Made by a program: the position numbers and the translations under genes. 64,000 bases of DNA, from assembly GCF_028023555.1 (NCBI RefSeq), contig NZ_JAQIOY010000002.1, positions 496,001-560,000 of the forward strand, in the 5' to 3' direction. The stretch is from Thalassococcus_A lentus (lineage in GTDB: Bacteria; Pseudomonadota; Alphaproteobacteria; Rhodobacterales; Rhodobacteraceae). The notes under the pieces are model-generated. The model saw only the letters and a list, made by a program, of their open reading frames with translations, did not search any database and was not told the origin of the DNA. Positions 1 through 8,747 of this stretch are shown in pieces; positions within the stretch are counted from its first letter, which is position 1; each line of letters starts with the position of its first letter.

Positions 1-359
1 CGGGCAAACCGTTGATGTCCGGTCGTCTGGGCGAGACCATGATGATCGGCCTGCCCGGCAACCCTGTCTCTGCAATGGTGTGCGGACATATCTTTGTTGC
101 GCCCGTTGTCCGGGCCATGATGGGATTGCCAGCGGTGCCTGCGCCGCGTCAGATCGCCCCTCTTGGTGCAGCAGTGTCCCGCAACGGCCCCCGCGAGCAC
201 TACATGCGGGCCCGCCTTCGTGATGGCGAACTGCAGCCTTTCGGACGTCAGGATTCGAGTCTGCTGAGCATATTGGGTGAAGCAAACGCGCTGATTGTCA
301 GGCCCGTTGACAGCCCTGCACTTGATGTCGGTGAGCAGGTCGAGTTCATTTCAATCTAA
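1..359 (+). CDS. moeA: Molybdopterin molybdotransferase MoeA, 3' part
   Basis: C-terminal part of MoeA, which inserts molybdate into adenylylated molybdopterin to make molybdenum cofactor in the cytoplasm. The reading frame is open from base 3, so the gene is cut by the window edge and its start is not visible. The segment GKPLMSGRLGETMMIGLPGN followed by PVSAMVC is the typical MoeA/MogA-fold signature (family pattern KPGKP..G.....GLPGNPVS), and the rest matches the small C-terminal beta domain. Stop is TAA. It reads towards lexA, the usual order in Rhodobacteraceae (inferred from recall of these genomes). No obvious terminator follows; the next 195 bases are AT-rich. Confidence 0.93.
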   Translation, partial: GKPLMSGRLGETMMIGLPGNPVSAMVCGHIFVAPVVRAMMGLPAVPAPRQIAPLGAAVSRNGPREHYMRARLRDGELQPFGRQDSSLLSILGEANALIVRPVDSPALDVGEQVEFISI

Positions 360-554
360 AGGCGATCAAGCCTGATCTTCTCGTTGCAGATCTAGATTAA
401 ATTTGCACAAACGAAACCAAAAATGCGCGTATTGTCAACAATATGGGCAAATTTCAACCTATCCGGAAATTTAATATTTACCATACACTTTAAACAACTT
501 AAACGTGCTAACGGGCCATAACTAAACACTTCAACGGTACAAACGGAGCACGTC
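360..554. other. AT-rich intergenic stretch
   Basis: The 195 bases between moeA and the next candidate gene are visibly AT-richer than the coding DNA around them. They contain several TTAA tetramers, but none with the 7-base spacing of a CtrA box. The 3' end has GGAG at 545-548, a ribosome binding site for the TTG at 555. It probably holds a promoter for the small gene downstream; I cannot place -35/-10 boxes with confidence. Confidence 0.4.
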
Positions 555-950
555 TTGAACCAAAAACCCAAACGAAAGAAACCACACCGACCATTTTTTG
601 CAAACCGGCGACGGATGATCATTCTCAGCATCATAAGGGACATCCTGCACGACGCCGCAGACAGTGATCACGACATCCATCGGACCATCACGCAGTGGTG
701 CGCCAGCAAAGAAGGTCAATCCATCATCCGCAGCAGTGGATTGTCGAATGTCTCAAACCTTGCGGACAGTCTGGCGGAACTTAGCGACGAATACCGCAAA
801 ACAGGTCGCCCTCTCTCACGGCGTCAGATCATCACTCATGTGGAGCTTAACCTCGCCGATCCCGAGGACGAGAGCCAATTGTTTCGGGGTTTTCAAAACC
901 TGTCCCAGAAGCACACGGACCAACGCGCCTTGAAAGTCGCCTCCAAATAG
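555..950 (+). CDS. Hypothetical protein, 131 aa, TTG start
   Basis: I do not recognise this family. The start is TTG at 555, chosen because GGAG lies 6 bases upstream (545-548); an internal ATG at 615 would remove a very basic N-terminus (KPKRKK...NRRR). The protein is basic at its N-terminus, then polar and helical-looking with no membrane segment, signal peptide or cysteine motif. It stands alone between moeA and lexA on the same strand. The intervening 951-1079 carries the lexA promoter, so it is probably its own transcription unit. It could be a lineage-specific protein or a spurious frame; GGAG spacing and an undisturbed 131-codon frame favour real. Confidence 0.5.
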   Translation: MNQKPKRKKPHRPFFANRRRMIILSIIRDILHDAADSDHDIHRTITQWCASKEGQSIIRSSGLSNVSNLADSLAELSDEYRKTGRPLSRRQIITHVELNLADPEDESQLFRGFQNLSQKHTDQRALKVASK

Positions 951-1017
951 TCCGACACTCAGTGAGCACAAAAAAAGGATAAACCTCAGCATAGCATCGG
1001 CCTCCTTTTCAAAATTG

Positions 1018-1046
1018 TTGACACAAAACAAGAACACAAATAGAAC
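1018..1046 (+). promoter_or_regulatory. lexA promoter with LexA (SOS) box
   Basis: A perfect alphaproteobacterial LexA box GAACACAAATAGAAC (GAAC-N7-GAAC) occupies 1032-1046. A TTGACA -35 hexamer lies at 1018-1023; with a 17-base spacer the -10 position (1041-1046) falls inside the LexA box, so bound LexA would block polymerase. The site is 34 bases upstream of the lexA start, which fits autorepression. The box type (GTTC-N7-GTTC or its complement) is established for alphaproteobacteria. Confidence 0.88.
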
Positions 1047-1079
1047 AAACGTTAACAAAACGGGAAAAGGTGGCCGAGC

Positions 1080-1775
1080 ATGCTGACCAAGAAACAACTG
1101 GATCTACTGGAATTCATCAACAAACGGATGACCCGCGACGGGGTGCCGCCCAGTTTTGATGAAATGAAGGACGCGCTGGATCTGCGCTCGAAATCCGGTA
1201 TTCACCGTTTAATCACTGCTCTGGAAGAACGCGGCTTTATCCGCCGCCTGCCACATAGAGCGCGCGCCCTCGAAATCCTGAAGCTGCCAGACAGCATGGG
1301 TGGCAAACCCGCGGGCTTTACCCCACAGGTCATTGATGGCGATCGCCCCGATCATCAACCCAGCGTCGCGCAAAGTGTGACCGCCTCCGGCGTGTCCGAA
1401 CTGCCGCTGATGGGCCGGATCGCAGCGGGTGTTCCGATCGAAGCGATCAACGAAGTGCCGCCGCAAATCGCTGTTCCCGGCCAGATGCTGAGCGGACAGG
1501 GTCGGCACTATGCGCTTGAGGTCAAGGGCGACTCGATGATTGATGCGGGCATCAACGACGGCGACGTTGTTGTGATACGCGAAACCACGGTCGCAGACGA
1601 AGGCGACATCGTCGTTGCGCAGGTCGAAGGCTATGAAGCGACATTGAAACGTCTGCGCAATCGCGGCGACATGGTCGTTCTCGAGGCGGCCAATCCAGCC
1701 TATGAGTCGCGGGTATTGCCCAAGGGGTCGGTCAGCGTTCAAGGCAAACTGGTCGGCTTGATCCGCACCTATTGA
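1080..1775 (+). CDS. lexA: LexA repressor, SOS regulator
   Basis: LexA represses DNA-damage genes and cleaves itself when stimulated by RecA-ssDNA filaments. The 231-residue protein has an N-terminal winged helix (residues 1-65; recognition region around S37-G40) and a C-terminal S24-type peptidase domain. The self-cleavage dipeptide is A116-G117 (GRIAAG), the catalytic serine S152 (KGDSM) and the lysine K190 (ATLKRL). The start is ATG 1080, with LexA box 1032-1046 upstream. Its last 7 bases overlap the end of convergent comEC. A rho-independent terminator for it lies inside the comEC coding region at 1854-1885. All family-defining residues are present. Confidence 0.98.
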   Translation: MLTKKQLDLLEFINKRMTRDGVPPSFDEMKDALDLRSKSGIHRLITALEERGFIRRLPHRARALEILKLPDSMGGKPAGFTPQVIDGDRPDHQPSVAQSVTASGVSELPLMGRIAAGVPIEAINEVPPQIAVPGQMLSGQGRHYALEVKGDSMIDAGINDGDVVVIRETTVADEGDIVVAQVEGYEATLKRLRNRGDMVVLEAANPAYESRVLPKGSVSVQGKLVGLIRTY

Positions 1776-3862
1776 TCCGGTGCCGTCCCTGCTCTGACCG
1801 CAGGGACTGCCCATGCAAACGCAATGGGCCGCGGATCTGCACCATTCCAAAGACGGCGGCCCGACACCGAGGCCGCCGTTTTTATTCTCAGTTGCCCGTC
1901 AGACAGCCAAAGCGCCACGGCGCCGCTTTGTTTCAGCCGGCTCGGATCAAAGACGCGGCACGCCCCTTTCAGTTCAAAGGCAACGCTGGCCACAAGGATT
2001 TGTTCACCCTCACAGCCCTGATAGGCCGCCACGGCACGCTTGCCCTGCAGATGGACCAATGACCACGGCCCGAGCGATACCTGCGCGCGGCGCGGCGCAG
2101 GCCGATCCTTCCAAAGCGCAGCAGCCAAAGCCTGATCGCCGCCAAATCCATCGTTTTCCAGCCAATTCTGAGCAACGAACCCAGCGCCCTTTTCCTTGGA
2201 CAGCGCACGCCCTTGATCGGTCATCACCCCGACGAGCGCCCCGTTTGCAGAAATCAGAATGTCCGGGCGATCCGTTTGCGCCCAAAGCACCGCAGCCAGA
2301 GCAATGGGCAGCGCCCCTACAACACGCAATCTGCCCTGCCATAGTGCTGTGAACAGTGCACCAAGTGCGAGCAATGGCAAAACCAGTGGACCCGGCGCAA
2401 CAATCGTTCCAACCGCGCCATCCCATTGCGCAACCGTTTGAGCGACCCACAAGATCCACTCCAAACCCAGTTTCATCAGCGCGAGCGGCATCCAATCCAG
2501 CCCAAACGGCAGCAACAAAGCAGCCAGAACCGCCATTGGCACGACAACCAACCCCATGATCGGCACCGAAACGAGATTGGCGATCAATCCGAAATGCGCG
2601 ATCTGATTGAAGTGGGCCATTCCAATCGGGGCAGTCGCCAACCCGGCCACCGCAGAGGAGACCACCAAGGACACAAACGGGACGCTCCAACGCGGCGCGC
2701 GGCGTTGACCGCGCATTTTGCTGATTTTCTCAAAGACCGCCACGAGTGCCGTCGTTGCAGCAAAAGACATCTGAAAGCCCGGGCCCAGCAACGCTTCGGG
2801 TTGCCAGCACAGGATGATCAACGCGGCAATGGCCACCGCCCGCAAGGACAAGGCCCGCCGATCCAGCACGACCGCACACAGCGCCACCGCCACCATCACA
2901 AAGGCCCGTTCAGTCGCGACATTGCCGCCAGACAAGGCAAGATATCCGCTGGCTGCCATCAAGGCAGCCGCCGCCGCAATTTTCTTGGTGGCGCGTCTAT
3001 GCCGTGTGGCGGGCAGAGCCAGCAGCACCAGTCGCAGAGCGCCAAAGACAAACCCCGCCAGCAAACCCATGTGCAGACCTGAGATCGCCAACAAATGCGC
3101 AAGGTTCGTATCCCGCAGCGCCTGTAAGGTGCCCTGCCCCATACCGGACCGATCACCAGTTGTGACAGCGGCTGCAAATGCACCGGCTTCGCCCGGTATC
3201 ATGCGTTGCACATGCGCTGAATAACGCATGCGTATCTTGAACACGCTTTGCCCGCGACCAGCCTCTTGCAGCAGAAGCACGGGGGTCCGCGTATATCCCA
3301 CAGCGCCCAGACCAAGAAACCAGGCATGGCGACGAAAATCAAAACCGCCCGGTTCAACCGCACCATTAGGCGCAGACAGATGACCCGTGAGAATGATGCG
3401 GGCGCCCGGCTTCGGATCGATGAACCCCTGCTCTCCGTGCAATGATATTCTGACCCTGTGGGGTGTTTTGGCGGGTGACATCCTTTCCAGAACCACCTCG
3501 TCCAGCGTCAGGCGTACCGCGTCCGATGCGCTGCGGTCGATTCCAACAATCCGGCCCTCGATGGCGCCATAGTATCGGAAGTCGAGCACAGGACCTGCAA
3601 CCTGATGTGCCCGGTTCCCTGCCAGCGAAAACCCCAACGCCGTCAGACCCAAAGCCAACAGCATCGGCCCCCAAGTGGCTCCGAGCCGTCTTTGCCAAAG
3701 GATGCAGCCCAGTCCGAATAGCCCGGCCAGCCAAAGCGAGGTGATCGCAGGTTCCTGTTTGAGCGCGAAATAACCGCCTATTCCGATTGCCAGAAAGACC
3801 GGGGACCACGGAAACAGAAATCCGCGCTGACCCAGCACAGCGCTTTGCAGTGGTCCCAGCAT
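1769..3862 (-). CDS. comEC: ComEC/Rec2 family DNA-uptake channel protein
   Basis: Predicted inner-membrane channel for single-stranded DNA import during transformation. The 697-residue protein has N-terminal hydrophobic segments, a DUF4131-type OB-like region (about 90-220), and the ComEC competence core of many membrane helices with the conserved NLAHLLAISGLHMGLLAG signature near 260. The usual C-terminal metallo-beta-lactamase-like domain is absent: after about residue 530 there is only a short divergent tail, as commonly seen in Rhodobacteraceae. Start ATG 3862 has GAGG at good spacing. Convergent with lexA (7-base overlap) and divergent from gltX. No other competence gene is in the window, so uptake activity is an inference from family. 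Confidence 0.9.
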   Translation of the reverse strand: MLGPLQSAVLGQRGFLFPWSPVFLAIGIGGYFALKQEPAITSLWLAGLFGLGCILWQRRLGATWGPMLLALGLTALGFSLAGNRAHQVAGPVLDFRYYGAIEGRIVGIDRSASDAVRLTLDEVVLERMSPAKTPHRVRISLHGEQGFIDPKPGARIILTGHLSAPNGAVEPGGFDFRRHAWFLGLGAVGYTRTPVLLLQEAGRGQSVFKIRMRYSAHVQRMIPGEAGAFAAAVTTGDRSGMGQGTLQALRDTNLAHLLAISGLHMGLLAGFVFGALRLVLLALPATRHRRATKKIAAAAALMAASGYLALSGGNVATERAFVMVAVALCAVVLDRRALSLRAVAIAALIILCWQPEALLGPGFQMSFAATTALVAVFEKISKMRGQRRAPRWSVPFVSLVVSSAVAGLATAPIGMAHFNQIAHFGLIANLVSVPIMGLVVVPMAVLAALLLPFGLDWMPLALMKLGLEWILWVAQTVAQWDGAVGTIVAPGPLVLPLLALGALFTALWQGRLRVVGALPIALAAVLWAQTDRPDILISANGALVGVMTDQGRALSKEKGAGFVAQNWLENDGFGGDQALAAALWKDRPAPRRAQVSLGPWSLVHLQGKRAVAAYQGCEGEQILVASVAFELKGACRVFDPSRLKQSGAVALWLSDGQLRIKTAASVSGRRLWNGADPRPIAFAWAVPAVRAGTAPDQ
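1854..1885 (+). terminator. lexA rho-independent terminator, inside comEC
   Basis: Stem CGGCGGC (1854-1860) pairs with GCCGCCG (1872-1878), loop of 11, followed by TTTTTATT. Oriented to end lexA transcription about 80 bases past its stop. It lies entirely within the 3' end of the convergent comEC coding sequence, so the same bases encode a stretch of the ComEC C-terminus. Confidence 0.75.
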
Positions 3863-3957
3863 GCAGGCCTCGGCTTGCCCCAGTCTTGCTCATGGGCGGG
3901 GGGATGGTTAAGGAACGCTCAACTTGTGCCACACCACCCCTTAGCAAAAGGTTAACC

Positions 3958-5370
3958 ATGTCCGATCAGGTCGTCACACGCTTTGCCCCCTCGCCTACCG
4001 GTTACCTGCATATCGGCGGCGCAAGAACTGCGCTGTTCAACTGGTTGTATGCCCGCGGACGCGGCGGCAAATTTTTGCTTCGGATCGAAGACACCGACCG
4101 TGCCCGATCAACACCAGAGGCCACGGCCGCAATCCTCAAGGGCATGGAATGGCTCGGTCTGGATCATGACGGCGAAGCCGTCAGTCAGGCCGCCGGTGCC
4201 GAGCGCCATGCCGAAGTGGCGCATGAGCTGCTCGCCAAGGGTGCGGCCTACAAGTGTTTTTCGACACAGGACGAAATCGAAGCATTCCGCGAAGCCGCCC
4301 GTGCCGAAGGACGCTCGACGCTGTTCCAAAGCCCGTGGCGCGATGCCGATCCGGCCAGCCACCCAGATGCGCCTTATGTGGTGCGTCTGAAAACGCCGCG
4401 CGATGGCGAAACCGTCATCCAGGATCAGGTGCAGGGCGATGTGCGCATTCGAAACGATCAACTGGATGACATGATCCTGCTGCGCTCGGACGGCACACCG
4501 GTCTATATGCTGGCCGTTGTCGTTGACGACCACGACATGGGTGTGACCCACGTCATCCGCGGTGACGATCATCTGAACAATGCCGCACGTCAGATGGGGA
4601 TATATACGGCAATGGACTGGCCGACGCCCACCTATGCCCACATTCCGCTGATTCATGGCCCTGATGGCAAGAAACTGTCCAAACGCCACGGCGCGCTTGG
4701 CGTTGAGGAATATCAGGCCATGGGTTATCCGGCCGCCGGTATGCGCAACTATCTGGCCCGGCTGGGTTGGAGCCATGGTGATGACGAATTCTTTACTGAT
4801 GCTCAGGCAAAAGAGTGGTTCGACCTGAATGGAATCGGCAAAAGCCCCGCGCGTCTGGACTTCAAAAAGCTCGAAAATATCTGCGGTCAACACATCGCGG
4901 TTTCAGAAGATGCTGCGCTGCTGCAAGAAATTAAAGGCTATTTGGCTGCTGCCGGAAAGGATGCATTGTCAGCCGCGCAGGAACACGGTCTTTTGACTGC
5001 GCTCTATTGCCTCAAGGAGCGCGCACGGACCTTCCCTGATCTTCTTGAAAAGGCTCATTTTATTCTGACGTCCACTCCGGTGGAACCCGACGAGAAGGCT
5101 GCCAAGTCGCTGGATACGGTATCCCGTGGTATACTGGGATCATTGACGCCGCACCTGCAAAATGCTAGCTGGACGCGAGACGATCTGGAGGCGGTTTTGA
5201 ACCGTTTCGCGGAGGACCAAGGCACCAAATTCGGCAAGTTGGCAGCCCCTATGCGGGCCGCTCTCGCAGGCCGGGCAGCAACGCCTTCGGTCTTTGACAT
5301 GATGCTCGTTCTGGGGCGCGAGGAAACACTTGCGCGACTGACCCAGGCTGCGGCCACCGAAGACAGCTGA
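3958..5370 (+). CDS. gltX: Glutamate--tRNA ligase
   Basis: Charges tRNA-Glu (and in many alphaproteobacteria tRNA-Gln for later amidation) in the cytoplasm. ATG 3958 (MSDQVVTRFAPSPTGYLHIG) is chosen over longer in-frame starts because it gives the canonical class I N-terminus. The HIGH-equivalent motif is HIGG near residue 18; the KMSKS-equivalent is KLSKR at 239-243. At 470 residues with a C-terminal anticodon-binding helical domain it is full length. gltA follows after a 96-base gap, and comEC diverges upstream with about 95 bases shared between them. A truncated paralogue, gluQRS, sits at 31976-32818. Confidence 0.97.
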   Translation: MSDQVVTRFAPSPTGYLHIGGARTALFNWLYARGRGGKFLLRIEDTDRARSTPEATAAILKGMEWLGLDHDGEAVSQAAGAERHAEVAHELLAKGAAYKCFSTQDEIEAFREAARAEGRSTLFQSPWRDADPASHPDAPYVVRLKTPRDGETVIQDQVQGDVRIRNDQLDDMILLRSDGTPVYMLAVVVDDHDMGVTHVIRGDDHLNNAARQMGIYTAMDWPTPTYAHIPLIHGPDGKKLSKRHGALGVEEYQAMGYPAAGMRNYLARLGWSHGDDEFFTDAQAKEWFDLNGIGKSPARLDFKKLENICGQHIAVSEDAALLQEIKGYLAAAGKDALSAAQEHGLLTALYCLKERARTFPDLLEKAHFILTSTPVEPDEKAAKSLDTVSRGILGSLTPHLQNASWTRDDLEAVLNRFAEDQGTKFGKLAAPMRAALAGRAATPSVFDMMLVLGREETLARLTQAAATEDS

Positions 5371-5466
5371 ACGCCGCGCGTTCGCACCTTCTGGCCACGT
5401 GAATACAATTTGGCACGGCCTGACGATCTGGCCGCGCCCCACGATGAGACGAAGGGATGATCCAAC

Positions 5467-6765
5467 ATGGCTGACAGCAATAAATCCGCGACACTGACGA
5501 TCGATGGGCAATCTTTTGAATTGCCGATCTATTCGCCAACGGCCGGTCCCGATGTGATCGATATCCGCAAGCTTTATGGGCAGGCCGGTGTTTTCACCTA
5601 TGATCCGGGCTTTACGTCGACGGCGGCATGCGACAGCACCATCACCTTTATCGATGGCGACAAGGGCGAGCTTCTGCACCGCGGCTACCCCATCGACCAG
5701 TTGGCGGCGAAATCGCACTACCTCGAAGTTTGCTACCTGCTGCTCTATGGCAATCTGCCCACCGCGGCCGAGCTAGAGCATTTCGAGAGCACCATCACCC
5801 GTCACACGATGATCCACGAACAGATGCACAACTTCTTCCGCGGTTTCCGCCGCGATGCGCATCCGATGGCAATCATGGTTGGCGCGGTTGGCGCGATGGC
5901 TGCTTTCTATCATGACAGCACCGACATCACCGATGCGCGCGAACGTGAGATCGCAACACACCGTCTGATCGCCAAAGTGCCCACCATTGCGGCGATGGCA
6001 TACAAGTATTCGATCGGACAGCCTTTTGTTTATCCGCGCAACGATCTCGATTACGCGGCCAACTTCCTGCACATGTGTTTCGCGGTCCCTGCCGAGGAAT
6101 ACCACGTCGATCCGATCCTGGCCCGGGCCATGGACCGCATCTTTACGCTGCATGCGGACCACGAACAGAACGCTTCGACCTCGACTGTGCGTCTTGCGTC
6201 GTCGTCGGGTGCCAACCCGTTTGCCTGTATTGCCGCTGGTATTGCCTGCCTTTGGGGCCCTGCCCACGGTGGTGCCAACCAGGCCTGCCTTGAAATGCTC
6301 AAGGAAATCGGCACGCCGGATCGTATCCCGGAATTCATCGCCCGCGCCAAGGACAAGAACGATCCGTTCCGCCTGATGGGCTTTGGCCACCGCGTCTACA
6401 AGAACTTTGACCCGCGTGCGACCGTGATGAAGCAGTCCGCCGACGAGGTGCTAGAACTGCTGGGCGTCGAAAACAATCCGCTGCTTCAGGTTGCGATGGA
6501 ACTGGAGAAGGCCGCACTGGCCGATCCCTACTTCGCAGAAAAGAAGCTGTTCCCGAACGTGGATTTCTACTCGGGCATCATTCTCGAGGCGATGGGCTTC
6601 CCGACGTCGATGTTCACACCAATCTTCGCGCTGTCGCGCACGGTTGGATGGATTTCGCAGTGGTCGGAACAGCTTGCGGATCCACAGATGAAAATCGGCC
6701 GTCCGCGCCAGCTCTATCAGGGCGAAACCACGCGCGACTATGTGGATATCGAAAACCGGTCTTAA
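5467..6765 (+). CDS. gltA: Citrate synthase, type II
   Basis: Condenses oxaloacetate and acetyl-CoA to citrate, the entry step of the TCA cycle. The 432-residue protein has the length and sequence of the hexameric Gram-negative type, starting MADSNKSATLTIDGQSFELP. The active-site segment GFGHRVYKN is at residues 305-313 (catalytic H308) and the upstream HEQNAST histidine motif is present. AGGGATGATCC precedes the ATG. A strong terminator at 6790-6822 ends the gene. No TCA-cycle neighbours are present; association with gltX is typical of Rhodobacteraceae. Confidence 0.98.
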   Translation: MADSNKSATLTIDGQSFELPIYSPTAGPDVIDIRKLYGQAGVFTYDPGFTSTAACDSTITFIDGDKGELLHRGYPIDQLAAKSHYLEVCYLLLYGNLPTAAELEHFESTITRHTMIHEQMHNFFRGFRRDAHPMAIMVGAVGAMAAFYHDSTDITDAREREIATHRLIAKVPTIAAMAYKYSIGQPFVYPRNDLDYAANFLHMCFAVPAEEYHVDPILARAMDRIFTLHADHEQNASTSTVRLASSSGANPFACIAAGIACLWGPAHGGANQACLEMLKEIGTPDRIPEFIARAKDKNDPFRLMGFGHRVYKNFDPRATVMKQSADEVLELLGVENNPLLQVAMELEKAALADPYFAEKKLFPNVDFYSGIILEAMGFPTSMFTPIFALSRTVGWISQWSEQLADPQMKIGRPRQLYQGETTRDYVDIENRS

Positions 6766-6789
6766 TCCACCGCCACCTCCGAATCGTAA

Positions 6790-6822
6790 GGCCCGCCTGC
6801 ATTCAGGCGGGCCTTTTTTTGT
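6790..6822 (+). terminator. gltA rho-independent terminator
   Basis: Perfect 10-bp stem GGCCCGCCTG (6790-6799) / CAGGCGGGCC (6804-6813), 4-base loop, followed by a run of T from 6814. It ends the gltA transcript 25 bases after the stop codon. Confidence 0.92.
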
Positions 6823-7034
6823 TTGTGGGCCATCATTTAGACAAACCCGCCTGTTTCCGGATCGTAAATAACGTTTGCGGAAAATTCGAAATTGTATCGG
6901 GGGCACATCCCGTCATGCTTCAATTGGGGCTGAATTGTGGCGGAAACGCATTGTTTCGCTAAAATTGGGCAGGAATTGGGCAGTTTGCAGGCACAAGGGT
7001 CGCAATTGAGTACCCGTCTACGGAGTTTGCCCCC

Positions 7035-8654
7035 ATGTCCACGTCCACCAACACAGAAGTTCTGCTCGGCTGTCAGTCGCAGGTTCGCGTCGTCGTTATC
7101 GAAGATGCCGGCAACCTGGTCATTCAGGTTTTTGCCACCGACCCTGCCGTCACCGACGTTGATGCACTGTTCTTTAACCTGACCGATGACAGCGTGTCAG
7201 CGGATCTGACGATCTACCCGTCCATCAATGTCGAGAACGTAACCGGCTTCGATGTCGCCACTGGTACACTGAACCAGATGAACAACGGCGCACAGATTCA
7301 GGATGCCTATGACGTCCGGATCGAGTTTGGCACCCTGTCCGACACAAGCCAGGGTGACGTGGATCAGGCCGCCTTTACACTCTACGTGGATGGCGATCGT
7401 CCATTGACCGCAGACGACATCGATCTCAGCAACCTCACAGCCGTCATCAACTCTGACAGCGGCAACGGAATGGCCCTGACTGGCGGCAACGGCGCTACAG
7501 GCAGCGAAGTGACACTGGTTCTGGCCAGCGACGACTTTGACGGTCTGCATTCCGCCACTGACAGCGACATTGTTGCCTACAACGAAGGCTGGCAGGTCAC
7601 AAACGGCGCGCTCGAAGCCAATGGTGCCAACGATGGCAATATCTATTTCGAATCCGTCGCCACGACGGGCGAAGCACAGATTTCCTTTGATGCCCGCGCG
7701 CCCCACACTGAGTACTTTGAAAACGGCGGATGCTACGGCGACAGCCTCGAAGTCTGGGTCTACGTCAACGAATCTGACTGGGTCCTGCTGGATACTTTCA
7801 CCGTGAACGCCGATGGCACCGCGCTGGTTGGCGACACGACCGGCCAGACCATCACTGCGGAAACCCAGACCCTGACCTACGAGGGCGGCGCACTGGAAGA
7901 CGCGGATAGCGTTCGTCTGGTTCTTGATGCCGATATCTCGGCCTCGAACGAAGAAATCTTTGTCGACAATGTCGAAGTGACCGAAACTGTCTACGAAGGT
8001 CCAACCGAAACCGTCGTCGAAGAAAACGTTGCATTCGAAGAAACCTTCGACAGCACATCCAATGTCAGCGCTGAACATGCGGCTGGTGTCGAGTACCACA
8101 CGCGCTGGGACATGCGGAACGGCGAGTTGCAGACCGACGGTTGTGATGATGGTCAGATCTGGTTCGACGAAGTCGACGTGGACGGCCCTGCAACCGTGTC
8201 TTTTGATGCTCGCGCACCGCACACGGAGTACTTCGAAGACGGTGGCTGCTATGGCGATAGCCTCGATGTCTGGGCGCTCGTGGATGGCACGACCTGGGTT
8301 CACCTCGACACCTATGTGGTGAACGATGACGGAACCGCGTTGGTCGGCTCTGAAACCGGTCAGTCCATCTCGGCTGAAAGCCAGACCATCAGCTATTCCG
8401 GCGGTGCACTGGATGATGCAAGCAGCGTGCAGCTCTACATGTATTCTGACATCAGCGCGAGCAACGAAGAAATCTACTTCGACAACGTCACCGTGACTGA
8501 AACCGTAGAAACCGAAGTGCCTGTCGATGGCGGCGCGGACTGCGGCGAATATGCAGTCACCTATGACGATGTCATGCGGGCTGCGGATCACAACGACGAT
8601 CAGACCACAGATCGTGCAGATCAACAGGATGACATGGCCGATATGATGGTCTGA
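7035..8654 (+). CDS. Acidic protein with duplicated ~170-aa domain
   Basis: Not a family I recognise. The 539-residue protein is very rich in D, E, T and S and poor in lysine, as in calcium-tolerant extracellular proteins of marine bacteria. It has no N-terminal signal peptide. After a unique N-terminal region (about 1-170) come two copies of one module, about 175-325 and 345-500. Each contains DARAPHTEYFE(N/D)GGCYGD followed by SL(E/D)VW (from residues 219 and 391), then LDT(F/Y).VN.DGTALVG and S.SNEEI(F/Y).DNV. The two copies are close in protein but differ at many synonymous sites. The acidic C-terminus could be an export signal for a type I system (inference). GGAG precedes ATG 7035. It is monocistronic, ended by tandem hairpins. 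Confidence 0.85.
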   Translation: MSTSTNTEVLLGCQSQVRVVVIEDAGNLVIQVFATDPAVTDVDALFFNLTDDSVSADLTIYPSINVENVTGFDVATGTLNQMNNGAQIQDAYDVRIEFGTLSDTSQGDVDQAAFTLYVDGDRPLTADDIDLSNLTAVINSDSGNGMALTGGNGATGSEVTLVLASDDFDGLHSATDSDIVAYNEGWQVTNGALEANGANDGNIYFESVATTGEAQISFDARAPHTEYFENGGCYGDSLEVWVYVNESDWVLLDTFTVNADGTALVGDTTGQTITAETQTLTYEGGALEDADSVRLVLDADISASNEEIFVDNVEVTETVYEGPTETVVEENVAFEETFDSTSNVSAEHAAGVEYHTRWDMRNGELQTDGCDDGQIWFDEVDVDGPATVSFDARAPHTEYFEDGGCYGDSLDVWALVDGTTWVHLDTYVVNDDGTALVGSETGQSISAESQTISYSGGALDDASSVQLYMYSDISASNEEIYFDNVTVTETVETEVPVDGGADCGEYAVTYDDVMRAADHNDDQTTDRADQQDDMADMMV

Positions 8655-8660
8655 CCCTGT

Positions 8661-8708
8661 TTTGGGTGGGGGCACCCAAAGGGCGCGTTGGTTTTCACCA
8701 GCGCGCCC
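8661..8708. terminator. Tandem hairpins between convergent genes
   Basis: Two adjacent stem-loops fill the gap between the duplicated-domain gene and paaG. The first is TTTGGGTG (8661-8668) / CACCCAAA (8673-8680). The second pairs 8681-8692 with 8697-8708, a 12-bp stem with one G-U pair and a TTTC loop. They probably act as terminators from both sides, although long T tracts are missing. Confidence 0.6.
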
Positions 8709-8747
8709 TGATTTCGTTCAGCGGGATATAATCGGCAAAGCCCGGGG

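Noticed and set aside
1785..1807. Inverted repeat GTCCCTGC/GCAGGGAC just after lexA
   Set aside because: No T tract follows; the stem at 1854-1885 is the better lexA terminator.
7197..8675. 492-codon open frame antisense to the duplicated-domain gene
   Set aside because: A shadow frame caused by the biased codon use of the acidic protein; no family features and no ribosome binding site.
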